DNA of 12,574 bases from DASQFD01 sp035633255 (GCA_035633255.1 DASQFD010000136.1:1-12574), one strand, 5' to 3'. Counted from the stretch's first letter, positions 1 to 7,705 are shown. Made by a program: numbers and translations. The notes: generated by a model from the sequence alone, not told the origin.

Positions 1-986
<986 letters not shown>

Positions 987-1023
987 GGGCACCTGTTCCT
1001 TGTCGAGGGGACGGATTCAGTGT

Positions 1024-1043
1024 GTCAGGTGCACCATCCTGAC
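1024..1043. promoter_or_regulatory. Short inverted repeat in the mmsA-lysS divergent spacer
   Basis: GTCAGG at 1024-1029 and CCTGAC at 1038-1043 form a perfect 6-bp inverted repeat with an 8-base gap. A second palindrome, GGTGCACC (1028-1035), overlaps it. It lies about 40-60 bases upstream of the mmsA start, a reasonable place for an operator controlling mmsA. I do not recognise it as the site of a specific regulator, and a 6-bp repeat can occur by chance. Confidence 0.3.
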
Positions 1044-1154
1044 GGAACCAGCGTCATGATCGCCTGGGGACCGCCGAGGTCGTCGGTCCGGCCGACGGCC
1101 GGGGCGGCGCTCCGCAGCGGGCGGGCACCGCGCGGGGGCCGCCTCCTCGACTCG

Positions 1155-1160
1155 TACCCT
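1155..1160 (+). promoter_or_regulatory. -10 box of a leaderless lysS promoter
   Basis: TACCCT fits the actinobacterial TANNNT -10 pattern and ends exactly six bases before the GTG at 1167, so transcription would begin at or next to the start codon. No Shine-Dalgarno sequence precedes this GTG, which agrees with a leaderless mRNA. No convincing -35 is visible, which is usual for this promoter class. Confidence 0.6.
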
Positions 1161-1166
1161 TGTGCG

Positions 1167-2663
1167 GTGACCTCTCCCCCTCCCGCGCCTGCGCCGGACC
1201 TCCCGGAGCAGCTGCGGGTCCGACGGGACAAGCGCGAGCGGATCCTCGCCTCCGGCCGTCAGCCCTACCCGGTCGCCGTGCCGCGCACCCACTCCCTCTC
1301 CGAGGTTCGCGAGGGGTGGGGGCACCTGGAGACCGGGGAGGAGACCCACGACGTCGTCGCCGTCGCCGGCCGGGTCGTCTTCGTGCGCAACACCGGAAAG
1401 CTCGCCTTCGCGACGCTCCAGGAGGGCGTCGGCACGCGCCTGCAGGTCATGCTCAGCCTCGCGGAGGTGGGCGCGGACGCGCTCGCGGCGTGGAAGGAGG
1501 ACGTCGACCTCGGCGACCACGTCTTCGTCGAGGGCCGGGTGCTCAGCTCCCGCCGCGGTGAGCTCTCGGTCATGGCGACCCGCTGGGGAATGGCGAGCAA
1601 GGCCCTCCGACCGCTGCCCGTGCTGCACAAGGAGCTGTCCGAGGAGGCCCGGGTCCGCCAGCGGTACGCCGACCTCGTCGTGCGCCAGGAGGCGCGCGAC
1701 ATGGTGCGCACCAAGGCGACGGCACTGCGCGCCATCCGCGCGGTCCTGGACGAGCAGGGCTACGTCGAGGTGGAGACCCCCGTCATCCAGCTCGTCCACG
1801 GCGGGGCCGCGGCCCGGCCGTTCCGCACGCACCTGAACGCCTTCGACCACGAGATGGTGCTGCGCATCGCCCTCGAGCTCAACCTCAAGAAGGCCGTGGT
1901 CGGCGGCGTCGACCGGATCTACGAGATGGGGCGGATCTTCCGCAACGAGGGCATCGACGCGACCCACTCAGCGGAGTTCACGATGCTGGAGGCCTACCAG
2001 GCGTGGGGCGACCAGCGCAGCATCGGTGCGCTGATGCGCGACCTGTACCTCGGGGTGGCCGACGCCCTCGGCTCCCGGGTCGTCCAGACCCCCGGCGGGA
2101 GCGTCGACCTCGGCGCCGAGTGGCGCTGGCTGCCGGTCTACGACGCGGTCAGCGAGGCCGTCGGCGAGAGCGTGACCCTCCAGACGCCCCGGGACACCCT
2201 GCTGCGGCATGCCGCCGGGCACGACGTCGACGTCGACCCGGGGCTCGAGAAGGACCGGGTCTTCCTGGAGCTGCTGGGTGAGATCGTGGAACCGACCCTG
2301 CTCCAGCCGACCTTCCTGTGCGACTACCCGGCGGTCGCCCAGCCGCTCGCCCGCCCCCACCGCGAGAAGGAGGGCCTCATCGAGGCCTGGGACCTGGTCA
2401 TCGCGGGGGTCGAGCGGGGCACCGGCTTCTCCGAGCTGGTCGACCCGGTGCTCCAGCGCGAGGTCCTGACGGCGCAGTCACTGCGCGCTGCCGGCGGCGA
2501 CCCCGAGGCGATGCAGCTCGACGAGGACTTCCTGCGGGCGCTGGAGTACGGCGCTCCGCCCATGGGTGGGCTCGGCCTCGGGGTCGACCGCCTCGTCATG
2601 CTCTTCACGGGCGCCTCGATCCGCGAGACGATCCTCTTCCCCCACCTCAAGCCGGAGGCATGA
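1167..2663 (+). CDS. lysS: Lysine--tRNA ligase, class II
   Basis: The product charges tRNA-Lys with lysine in the cytoplasm. The 498 residues match the usual LysS length. After a short proline-rich start comes DLPEQLRVRRDKRERIL, then an OB-fold anticodon-binding domain at about residues 60-140, then the class II catalytic core. Motif 2 is seen as FRNEG (258-262) followed by EFTMLE, and motif 3 as GLGLGVDR (468-475) near the C-terminus. There is no MprF-like membrane domain, so this is not the LysX fusion. One difference from the classical RIAPEL stretch is RIALEL here (around residues 234-239), with the glutamate kept. The open frame continues upstream to base 213 without a stop, but that part is antisense to mmsA; the -10 box spaced for a leaderless start picks GTG 1167. 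It is followed after one base by a small membrane protein gene, probably in the same transcript. Confidence 0.95.
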   Translation: MTSPPPAPAPDLPEQLRVRRDKRERILASGRQPYPVAVPRTHSLSEVREGWGHLETGEETHDVVAVAGRVVFVRNTGKLAFATLQEGVGTRLQVMLSLAEVGADALAAWKEDVDLGDHVFVEGRVLSSRRGELSVMATRWGMASKALRPLPVLHKELSEEARVRQRYADLVVRQEARDMVRTKATALRAIRAVLDEQGYVEVETPVIQLVHGGAAARPFRTHLNAFDHEMVLRIALELNLKKAVVGGVDRIYEMGRIFRNEGIDATHSAEFTMLEAYQAWGDQRSIGALMRDLYLGVADALGSRVVQTPGGSVDLGAEWRWLPVYDAVSEAVGESVTLQTPRDTLLRHAAGHDVDVDPGLEKDRVFLELLGEIVEPTLLQPTFLCDYPAVAQPLARPHREKEGLIEAWDLVIAGVERGTGFSELVDPVLQREVLTAQSLRAAGGDPEAMQLDEDFLRALEYGAPPMGGLGLGVDRLVMLFTGASIRETILFPHLKPEA

Positions 2664-2664
2664 C

Positions 2665-2859
2665 ATGTGGGACACCATCTGGCCCTACCTGGCCGCGATC
2701 ATCCCGACGATCTGCGTCGCCACGCTCTTCTACTTCCTCATGAAGGGCATTCTCGAGGGCGACCGCCGTGAGCGGCTGGCCCAGTCGAAGTGGGAGGCCG
2801 AGCAGGACCGCCGCAAACAGGCGGTCGAGCGCGACCGCGGCGGACCGGGCGATTCGTGA
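2665..2859 (+). CDS. Small single-helix membrane protein of the lysS-lsr2 locus
   Basis: This is a 64-residue protein. Residues about 4-28 (IWPYLAAIIPTICVATLFYF and a few more) form one hydrophobic helix. The rest is a charged tail rich in Arg, Glu, Lys and Gln (residues 31-60), likely a cytoplasmic amphipathic or coiled segment. It starts one base after the lysS stop. GGAGG at 2654-2658, inside the end of lysS, lies six bases before the ATG, so translation is probably coupled to lysS. Small proteins of this build between lysS and lsr2 seem common in actinobacteria, but I know of no function. It is a hypothetical protein well supported as a real gene by its ribosome site, its position and its helix. 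Confidence 0.8.
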   Translation: MWDTIWPYLAAIIPTICVATLFYFLMKGILEGDRRERLAQSKWEAEQDRRKQAVERDRGGPGDS

Positions 2860-2878
2860 CCTCGCCCTCCTGCCGGAC

Positions 2879-2910
2879 TTGCGGTTTTTCGCGAGCGCAG
2901 GCACTAACAT
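2879..2910 (+). promoter_or_regulatory. Probable lsr2 promoter
   Basis: TAACAT at 2905-2910 is a good TANNNT -10 box, placing the start of transcription near 2917 and giving a leader of roughly 50 bases before the lsr2 ATG. A TTGCGG at 2879-2884 could be a -35, but the 20-base gap is longer than ideal. The local AT-rich patch stands out from the surrounding sequence, which supports a promoter here. Confidence 0.5.
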
Positions 2911-2968
2911 TCCTTGAAGCGTCATTCCGGCGCCCCTGACGATGTCCCTCCGAAAGGACTCCCCTGCC

Positions 2969-3319
2969 ATGGCCCAGCGCGTTCAGGTGCTTCTCGTCGA
3001 CGACATCGACGGCACGTCGGACGCTGACGAGACGGTGACGTTCGCCCTCGACGGCGTGACCTACGAGATCGACCTCAGCGAGGACAACGCCGCCCGCCTG
3101 CGCGAGGACATCGCGCAGTGGATCGGCTACGCCCGCCGCTCCGGTGGCGGACGCCGCTCCTCCCGCGGCTCGTCCCGCAGTGCTTCCGGCGGTGGCGGGA
3201 CCAAGCGCAAGGACCTGTCGTCGATCCGCGAGTGGGCCCGCGACCACGGCCACCAGGTCAGCGACCGCGGCCGCATCTCCGCCGCCGTCCAGGAGGCGTA
3301 CGACAAGGCCCACGGCTGA
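2969..3319 (+). CDS. lsr2: Lsr2 nucleoid-associated protein (H-NS-like xenogeneic silencer)
   Basis: The product bridges DNA and silences AT-rich, often foreign, genes. At 116 residues it has the standard length. The N-terminal dimerisation domain (residues 1-57, MAQRVQVLLVDDIDGT onward) is followed by a flexible Gly/Ser/Arg linker (58-80) and a C-terminal DNA-binding domain (82-116). That domain carries the minor-groove clamp R100-G101-R102 in SDRGRIS. I chose ATG 2969 because AAAGGA (2953-2958) precedes it by ten bases and because Lsr2 proteins begin MAQ/MAK; the in-frame ATG at 2942 would add nine unlike residues. It probably has its own promoter and ends at a hairpin terminator. The synteny lysS-lsr2-clpC is broken downstream by repair genes. 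Confidence 0.96.
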   Translation: MAQRVQVLLVDDIDGTSDADETVTFALDGVTYEIDLSEDNAARLREDIAQWIGYARRSGGGRRSSRGSSRSASGGGGTKRKDLSSIREWARDHGHQVSDRGRISAAVQEAYDKAHG

Positions 3320-3393
3320 GCGACCCGGCATGCCCTGACCGGGCCGCGCGCCGACCGGGCGCCCGGCGCGCGGGTCGCAGGGCGCGCGGGTCG

Positions 3394-3431
3394 CCCCGGA
3401 TTCCGTCGACGGCATCCGGGGGCCGGCTTTT
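3394..3431 (+). terminator. Rho-independent-like terminator of lsr2
   Basis: CCCCGGAT (3394-3401) pairs with ATCCGGGG (3414-3421). Inside, after one mismatch, CCG pairs with CGG around a TCGA loop. The stem is followed within a few bases by CTTTTCT (3427-3432), one of the few T runs in the area. It begins 74 bases after the lsr2 stop. Confidence 0.7.
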
Positions 3432-3728
3432 CTCCATGTGTGAATTGACGCCCGGTCACCAGAGTGCGTGCGGGGGCACGACCTTGATCCCGGAGCAGCG
3501 GCGTCGAACCGTGCCCTATGCCGTGAACCGGGAGTAGGAAGCGCCAAACGGGAAGCGCCGACCGCTTTTCTCGGCCGTGGGAGTGCGGATTCCGTAGGTG
3601 CCGCCACGGTGGCGGCGAACGGCATTCCCGGTTGATGCGTGATCCGATGAGCGGGTGATCCGGGAACGTCCGTGCCAGGCCATGACACGGCCTGCAGGGC
3701 CTGCCACCGCGGGCCCGGCGACGATCGG
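3432..3728. other. Gene-free spacer between lsr2 and the LigD polymerase gene
   Basis: I see no convincing gene here. Short frames exist on both strands, but none has a recognisable product. The stretch seems somewhat less GC-rich than its neighbours. It contains a direct repeat GGAAGCGCC (3538-3546 and 3552-3560), a repeated TGATCCG around 3640-3662, and a 17-bp palindrome at 3600-3616. I looked for tRNA-like structure (a GGTTCGAATCC arm, CCA end) and found none. It is the tail-to-tail region where lsr2 and the ligase/polymerase operon converge. Confidence 0.55.
3600..3616. repeat. 17-bp palindrome in the gene-free spacer
   Basis: GCCGCCAC and GTGGCGGC are perfect 8-base arms around a single central G. 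It could be a protein-binding site or the stem of a terminator on the minus strand downstream of the LigD polymerase, about 110 bases past that gene's stop. No T run follows on either strand. Its role is unknown. Confidence 0.45.
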
Positions 3729-4613
3729 TCAGGGCAGGCCGGCCAGCAGGTCGCCGTCCCGGGCGACGCGGTCGAGCACCTCGTCGTACATGAGCTGCTC
3801 CAGCCCGGCGTCGCCCTCGGCGCCGGCCTCCACCTCGGCCCAGGTCCGCGGCGCCGCGACGCACGGCAGCTCCCGCCCGCGCAGCGAGTAGGGGCTGATC
3901 GTCGTCTTCGCGGCGACGTTCTGGCTCCAGTCGAGGAAGACCTTCCCCGGCCGCAGCGACTTGGTCATCTTCCACAGCACGAGGTCGGGGTGCCTGGCGG
4001 TCATCTCCTGGGCCAGCTGCTGGGCCAGGTCGCGCACCTGGTCCGAGGTCAGGTCCCGGCCCAACGCGGCATACAGCTGCATGCCCTTGCTCCCGGAGGT
4101 GACGGGGTACAGCTCCAGGCCCAGCGCGCCGAGGCGCTCCCGCAGCAGCAGCGCCACCTGCGCGCACTCGGGCAGCCCGGCCGGCTTGCCGGGGTCGAGG
4201 TCGACGACGAGGCGGTCGGGGTTCTGCGGCGCGCCGTCCTGGTCGACGGTCCACTGCGGCACGTGCACCTCGAGGGAGTTGAGGTTGACCAGGTAGGTCA
4301 GCGCCGCGACCCCCTCGACCAGCGGGTAGGTGACGTCGTCGACGGTCGCGCGCGCCAGCCACCCCGGTGCCCCGGACGGCAGGTTCTTCTCGAAGAACTG
4401 CATCGGGTCGCCGACGCCGTGCGGCCACCGCACGCGCGTGACGGGCCGGCGGGCGACGTGCGGCAGCAGCACGGGGGCGATGGCGGCGTAGTAGGCGAGC
4501 ACCTCGCCCTTGGTGGTCTCCGTCGACGGGTACATCACCTTGTCGAGGCTGGAGAGGCGCAGGGTGCGCCCGTCCACCTCCACGCGGGTCACCGCCCCGG
4601 CCTGCTCAGGCAT
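3729..4613 (-). CDS. ligD-pol: LigD polymerase domain protein (AEP/PrimPol family, NHEJ polymerase)
   Basis: This is a template-dependent DNA/RNA polymerase that fills gaps and adds nucleotides at broken ends during non-homologous end joining with Ku. The 294 residues form a stand-alone archaeo-eukaryotic primase domain. The metal-binding pair is in VVDLDPG (D138 and D140). The nucleotide-binding SGSKG lies at 163-167 and the third acidic residue is D218 in VFLDWSQN. The usual His after SGSKG (as in GLHLY) appears as GMQLY here. The N-terminal LSSLDKVMYP and PVTRVRWPHGV segments are also typical. Its ATG overlaps the end of the ligase gene by eight bases, so the two are surely cotranslated. 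It is about the length of stand-alone LigD polymerases; no ligase or phosphoesterase domain is fused to it. Confidence 0.94.
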   Translation of the reverse strand: MPEQAGAVTRVEVDGRTLRLSSLDKVMYPSTETTKGEVLAYYAAIAPVLLPHVARRPVTRVRWPHGVGDPMQFFEKNLPSGAPGWLARATVDDVTYPLVEGVAALTYLVNLNSLEVHVPQWTVDQDGAPQNPDRLVVDLDPGKPAGLPECAQVALLLRERLGALGLELYPVTSGSKGMQLYAALGRDLTSDQVRDLAQQLAQEMTARHPDLVLWKMTKSLRPGKVFLDWSQNVAAKTTISPYSLRGRELPCVAAPRTWAEVEAGAEGDAGLEQLMYDEVLDRVARDGDLLAGLP

Positions 4614-5571
4614 CGTCGGCCTCCCACGGGTCCTCGGGCACCAGGTCGTCCGGTTCGAGGTCGCGGCGAATGCCGAGGTATGCCGGCTGCCGCAGCTTCC
4701 CGCCCCCGCTCAGTCCCAGCGAGGCGACCTCCACGACGAGGCGCGGCTCCACCCAGCGCGCGCCGTCGCGGTCCGGGCGCGGCACGGGGTCCGCGAAGGG
4801 AGAGGTGGGGCGCTCGAGCGGCGCCAGCGCCTCGGCGACGGGTGTTGCCGCCGCTCCGGCGAGCCCGGAGCCGACCCGGCCGAGGTAGGTCCACCCGCCC
4901 CGACCGTCGGGGGCGCCGACGAGGACCGCGCCGAGCCGGTCGAGGGTGCCGGTCTCCGGGCGCCAGCCGCCCACCACCACCGAGCGGGTGGGGCGGTGCG
5001 GCAGCTTGCGCCAGTCGGCGGAGCGCCGGCCCGGCAGGTACGGCGAGCCGCGGCGCTTGCTCACCACGCCCTCGAGGCCCTGCTCGGACGTCGCGGCGAG
5101 CAGCTCGCCGCCGTCGTTGTAGACCGGCGGCACCCGCCAGTGTGGGCCCTCGAGACCGAGCCTCTCGAGCAGCTCCCGCCGAGCGGTCCACGGCTGGGGC
5201 GTGAGGTCCTGCCCGAAGAGCCGCAGCAGGTCGAAGACCATGAACGTCACCGGCCGGGTGGCGACGAGCCGCTCGGCCCTGCGGATCTCCGAGACGTGCA
5301 TCCGCTCCGCGAGCGCGGCGAAGGACGGGCGGCCGTCGTCGAGGGCGACCACCTCGCCGTCCAGCAGCATGTCGTCGTAGGCGTCGGCGAGCCCGGCCAG
5401 CTCCGGGAACGCCACCGTCACGTCCCGGCCGGACCGGCTCCACAGGGTGAGCCGTCCTGCGCCGACGTCCGCGAGGACGCGCATGCCGTCCCACTTGACC
5501 TCGTGCACCCACTCCACGCCGCGCGGCACCGCGTCGGTGACGGTCGCGAGCATCGGGCGCACGAGTCCCAT
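4606..5571 (-). CDS. ligD-lig: LigD-type ATP-dependent DNA ligase (ligase domain as a separate protein)
   Basis: This ligase seals nicks with ATP, most likely at NHEJ junctions given the polymerase and Ku beside it. Of 321 residues, the adenylation domain spans about 5-190. Motif I is EVKWDGMR, with the nucleophilic Lys26. Later motifs are DGEVVALD (71-78), FMVFDLLRL (110-118), EGVVSKRRGSPY (167-178) and the motif V lysine in DWRKL (186-190). An OB-fold domain follows (about 195-315), with EPRLVVEVA near the end. The start at ATG 5571 gives the family-typical opening MGLVRPMLAT; the open frame runs further upstream but only antisense to ku. The ribosome site is weak (GGCGGCAGG directly upstream). 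LigC-type ligases look similar, so the exact class is less certain than the fold. It lies divergent from ku across 201 bp. Confidence 0.92.
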   Translation of the reverse strand: MGLVRPMLATVTDAVPRGVEWVHEVKWDGMRVLADVGAGRLTLWSRSGRDVTVAFPELAGLADAYDDMLLDGEVVALDDGRPSFAALAERMHVSEIRRAERLVATRPVTFMVFDLLRLFGQDLTPQPWTARRELLERLGLEGPHWRVPPVYNDGGELLAATSEQGLEGVVSKRRGSPYLPGRRSADWRKLPHRPTRSVVVGGWRPETGTLDRLGAVLVGAPDGRGGWTYLGRVGSGLAGAAATPVAEALAPLERPTSPFADPVPRPDRDGARWVEPRLVVEVASLGLSGGGKLRQPAYLGIRRDLEPDDLVPEDPWEADDA

Positions 5572-5600
5572 CCTGCCGCCCGGACACGGACCACGGCCTT

Positions 5601-5675
5601 GTCGGGTGACGTGGGAGGGGCCCACTTCTCTGGGAGGTCGACTCCGGCAAGGACACCAGAGCCGCGTCACCCGAC
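5601..5675. promoter_or_regulatory. Structured inverted-repeat region between the ligase gene and ku
   Basis: GTCGGGTGACG (5601-5611) and CGTCACCCGAC (5665-5675) are perfect 11-base inverted arms. Between them lie TGGG/CCCA (5612-5624) and CTCTGG/CCAGAG (5628-5633 and 5656-5661). The latter encloses GGAG/CTCC around a GTCGA loop. The heptamer TGGGAGG also occurs twice directly (5612-5618, 5631-5637). This could be a paired operator controlling both divergent genes, or a branched RNA fold if it lies within the ligase leader. The arms are seen; the function is inferred. Confidence 0.5.
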
Positions 5676-5718
5676 GAGTCCGCAGGTCGCAGGCCTCCAC
5701 GGCGCCCCACTGCGGCAG

Positions 5719-5724
5719 TACCGT
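5719..5724 (+). promoter_or_regulatory. Candidate -10 box of the ku promoter
   Basis: TACCGT matches TANNNT and would start transcription near 5731, leaving about 40 bases of leader that carry the GAGGAGG ribosome site (5761-5767). No clear -35 is seen. Confidence 0.4.
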
Positions 5725-5772
5725 GGATCGAGGTGCGCCCGGGACGGCAGGCGCGGGGACGAGGAGGCGGCG

Positions 5773-6744
5773 GTGCGCGCGATCTGGAAGGGCGCGGTCT
5801 CGTTCGGCCTGGTCAACGTGCCCGTGCGGCTGTACTCGGCGACCGAGAACCACGACGTGCAGTTCCGGCAGGTGCACAAGGAGGACGGCGGCCGGATCCG
5901 CTACCAGCGGACCTGCTCGATCGACGGCGAGCAGGTGGCCTACGACGACATCGCCAAGGGCTACGAGACCGAGGACGGCGACATCGTCATCCTCACCGAC
6001 GAGGACTTCGCCGACCTGCCGAGCAAGACCTCCAAGGAGATCAACGTCGAGAAGTTCGTCCCGGCGGACCAGATCGACCCGATGTACCTCGACAAGAGCT
6101 ACTACCTCGAGCCGGACAAGTCGGCTACCAAGCCCTACGTCCTGCTGCGCGAGGCGCTGGAGTCGGAGAACCGGATGGCGATCGTCACCGTGTCGATCCG
6201 GACCCGGATGACGATGGCGGTGCTGCGGGTGCGCGACGGCGTCATCGTCATGCAGACGATGCTGTGGCCGGACGAGGTGCGCAGCGCCGACTTCGCCCAC
6301 GTCGACCAGGCGGACCCGGTCAACGACCGCGAGATGGCCATGGCACGGCTGCTCATCGACCAGCTGGCGGGGGACTACGACCCCTCGGAGTACGAGGACG
6401 ACTACGCCGCGGCCGTGCAGGCCCTCGTGGAGGCCAAGGTCGCCGGCGGCGAGGTGCGGGCTCCCGCGGCCGCGCCCGAGGAGAGCGGCGAGGTGGTCGA
6501 CCTGCTGGCGGCGCTGGCCAAGTCGGTGCAGAAGGCCAAGGCCGCGCGCGGGGAGGCGCCGGCGGACAGCCAGCGGGCCGCCGAGGAGCCCGACGCGGGG
6601 GAGGAGCGCGAGCCGGCCGAGGCTCCCGCCCCCGCGAAGAAGGCGACCGCGAAGAAGGCGGCGTCGAAGAAGCCCACCGCCAAGAAGGCCGCCGCGGCCT
6701 CCGAGGACAAGCCCACGAAGCGGGCGGCCAGGAAGGCCAGCTAG
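5773..6744 (+). CDS. ku: Ku protein, non-homologous end joining
   Basis: Bacterial Ku forms a homodimeric ring on broken DNA ends and recruits the LigD activities. The 323 residues open with the standard RAIWKGAVSFGLVNVPVRLY and hold the Ku core beta-barrel to about residue 230, including QVHKEDGGRIRY, KSYYLEP and VLRVRDGVIVMQTM. The C-terminus from about 265 is low complexity. An acidic/Ala stretch comes first, then a lysine-rich tail of AKKA-type repeats (about 290-323) resembling histone H1 tails and known from mycobacterial-type Ku, where such tails bind DNA. The start is GTG 5773, with GAGGAGG five bases upstream; the longer open frame back to 4510 is antisense to the ligase genes. It is divergent from the ligase-polymerase pair, completing the NHEJ set. 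Confidence 0.95.
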   Translation: MRAIWKGAVSFGLVNVPVRLYSATENHDVQFRQVHKEDGGRIRYQRTCSIDGEQVAYDDIAKGYETEDGDIVILTDEDFADLPSKTSKEINVEKFVPADQIDPMYLDKSYYLEPDKSATKPYVLLREALESENRMAIVTVSIRTRMTMAVLRVRDGVIVMQTMLWPDEVRSADFAHVDQADPVNDREMAMARLLIDQLAGDYDPSEYEDDYAAAVQALVEAKVAGGEVRAPAAAPEESGEVVDLLAALAKSVQKAKAARGEAPADSQRAAEEPDAGEEREPAEAPAPAKKATAKKAASKKPTAKKAAAASEDKPTKRAARKAS

Positions 6745-6869
6745 GTATGCCGGTCGGCCGCGGCTGACGGGCCGGCGGGCTCACGGGCCGGCGGGCTCAC
6801 GGGCCGGCGGGCCGGCGGGCTCACAGGCCGGCGGGCCGGCGGGCTCACAGGCCAGCAGCACGGCATACC
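6744..6869. repeat. Inverted pair of the GGTATGCCG element bracketing the pre-nei array
   Basis: GGTATGCCG at 6744-6752 begins on the last base of the ku stop codon, and its complement CGGCATACC lies at 6861-6869, where it also supplies part of the nei -10 box. The same 9-mer occurs forward at 4677-4685, 8692-8700, 9021-9029 and 11777-11785, and reversed at 9086-9094 and 11800-11808. One-base variants are at 4067-4075 and 9055-9063. Two copies (4677, 8692) lie inside coding sequence. Confidence 0.7.
6769..6848. repeat. Minisatellite-like array between ku and nei
   Basis: The array is built from two 8-base modules, GGGCCGGC and GGGCTCAC. Copies run 6769-6784 and 6785-6800 (16 bases each), then 6801-6824 and 6825-6848 (24 bases each, with GGGCCGGC doubled; the last copy starts with A instead of G). 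A degenerate unit precedes the array and a broken one follows it. The modules are self-complementary (GCCGGC), so the RNA would fold and may help end ku transcription. Mixed 16- and 24-base units suggest slippage by the 8-base module. Confidence 0.85.
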
Positions 6870-6871
6870 CT
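6866..6871 (+). promoter_or_regulatory. -10 box of a leaderless nei promoter
   Basis: TACCCT is separated from the ATG at 6878 by exactly six bases, the same geometry and the same hexamer as at lysS. No Shine-Dalgarno is seen in the six intervening bases. The -35 position falls inside the tandem array. Confidence 0.6.
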
Positions 6872-6877
6872 CCCTGC

Positions 6878-7705
6878 ATGCCGGAGGGCCACACGCTGTA
6901 CGCGCTCGCGCGTGACCTGCGCACTGCCTTCGCCGGCACGTCTCCGCGGGTGAGCAGCCCGCAGGGGCGGTTCGAGGACGGGGCGGCGCTGCTCGACGGG
7001 CGGCGGCTGCTCGAGGCGAGCTCATGGGGCAAGCACCTGTTCGTCGAGTTCGACGGGGACGCGTGGCTGCACGTGCACCTCGGGCTGTACGGCTCGTTCA
7101 CGGTCGACGGGGTGGGTAAGGACGGGGCTCCGGCGCCGCGGGGGCAGGTGCGGCTGCGGCTGGTGACCCCGGACCACGTCGCGGACCTGCGCGGACCGAC
7201 CCAATGCGCGGCGGTCACGCCCGAGGAGGTCACGGCCGTGACCGACCGGCTCGGGCCGGACCCGCTGCGACCGGACCCGGACCCCGAGCTCGCGTGGCGC
7301 CGCATCCGGCGCAGCCGCAAGGGCATCGGCGAGCTGCTCATGGACCAGTGCGTGGTGGCGGGGGTGGGCAACGTCTACCGCAGCGAGGTGCTCTTCCGGA
7401 ACCGGGTCGACCCGTTCCGGCCGGGGGCGGAGCTGCGCGGGCGCACCTGGCGGGCGCTCTGGGAGGACCTGGTCCGGCTGATGCCGCTCGGTGTCGTGAC
7501 CGGCCGGATCGTCACCGTGGCGGAGCAGGTGGCCGAGGTCGAGGCGGCCATCGCGCGGGGGGAGCATCCCCGACTGCGGGAGCGGACGTCCTACGTGTAC
7601 CGACGGACCGGCGAGCCCTGCCGGGTCTGCGGGGCGCGGGTGCGCACCCAGGTGGTGGCCGGGCGCAACCTCTACTGGTGCGGCCGCTGCCAGCGCCGCC
7701 GCTGA
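6878..7705 (+). CDS. nei: Fpg/Nei family DNA glycosylase/AP lyase (endonuclease VIII-like, Nei2 type)
   Basis: The enzyme removes oxidised bases and cleaves the abasic site by beta/delta-elimination. The 275 residues start MPEGHT, where Pro2 (after Met removal) is the Schiff-base nucleophile and Glu3 the general acid; the His at residue 5 fits the Nei2-like actinobacterial group rather than Fpg (MPELPE). The beta-hairpin lysine is probably Lys52 in WGKHLF. The helix-two-turn-helix is at about 145-175 (MDQCVVAGVGNVYRSE). The C-terminal zinc finger has Cys248, Cys251, Cys268 and Cys271 (C-X2-C-X16-C-X2-C) with Arg263 at the finger tip. All catalytic parts are intact. The start is fixed because Pro2 must follow Met1. 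The stop codon lies in the first unit of a tandem array. The neighbouring ku and ligase suggest a repair cluster. Confidence 0.94.
   Translation: MPEGHTLYALARDLRTAFAGTSPRVSSPQGRFEDGAALLDGRRLLEASSWGKHLFVEFDGDAWLHVHLGLYGSFTVDGVGKDGAPAPRGQVRLRLVTPDHVADLRGPTQCAAVTPEEVTAVTDRLGPDPLRPDPDPELAWRRIRRSRKGIGELLMDQCVVAGVGNVYRSEVLFRNRVDPFRPGAELRGRTWRALWEDLVRLMPLGVVTGRIVTVAEQVAEVEAAIARGEHPRLRERTSYVYRRTGEPCRVCGARVRTQVVAGRNLYWCGRCQRRR

Noticed and set aside
3516..3707. A 63-residue minus-strand frame in the gene-free spacer
   Set aside because: No ribosome site and no recognisable family. Its GTYGIRTP tail resembles low-information artefact frames rather than a protein.
3432..3728. A tRNA or other structured RNA gene in the spacer
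   Set aside because: I looked for a T-arm GGTTCGAATCC-like sequence, a matching acceptor stem and a CCA end on both strands and found none.
3127..4428. A 433-residue minus-strand frame over lsr2 and the LigD polymerase gene
   Set aside because: It is a different frame from the polymerase on the same strand, is Arg/Ala/Pro-rich, and has no recognisable domain.
4510..5772. N-terminal extension of the ku frame over the ligase gene
   Set aside because: Ku proteins begin at the RAIWKG segment, and GAGGAGG sits just before GTG 5773. The upstream frame is antisense to the ligase and the start of the polymerase gene.
5572..6300. N-terminal extension of the ligase frame across ku
   Set aside because: It is antisense to ku and lacks ligase-like sequence; the family start MGLVRPML fits ATG 5571.
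6741..7025. A minus-strand frame across the array with repeated SPPARRPV residues
   Set aside because: The protein repeat only mirrors the DNA repeat, and the frame continues antisense into nei, whose coding sense is clear.
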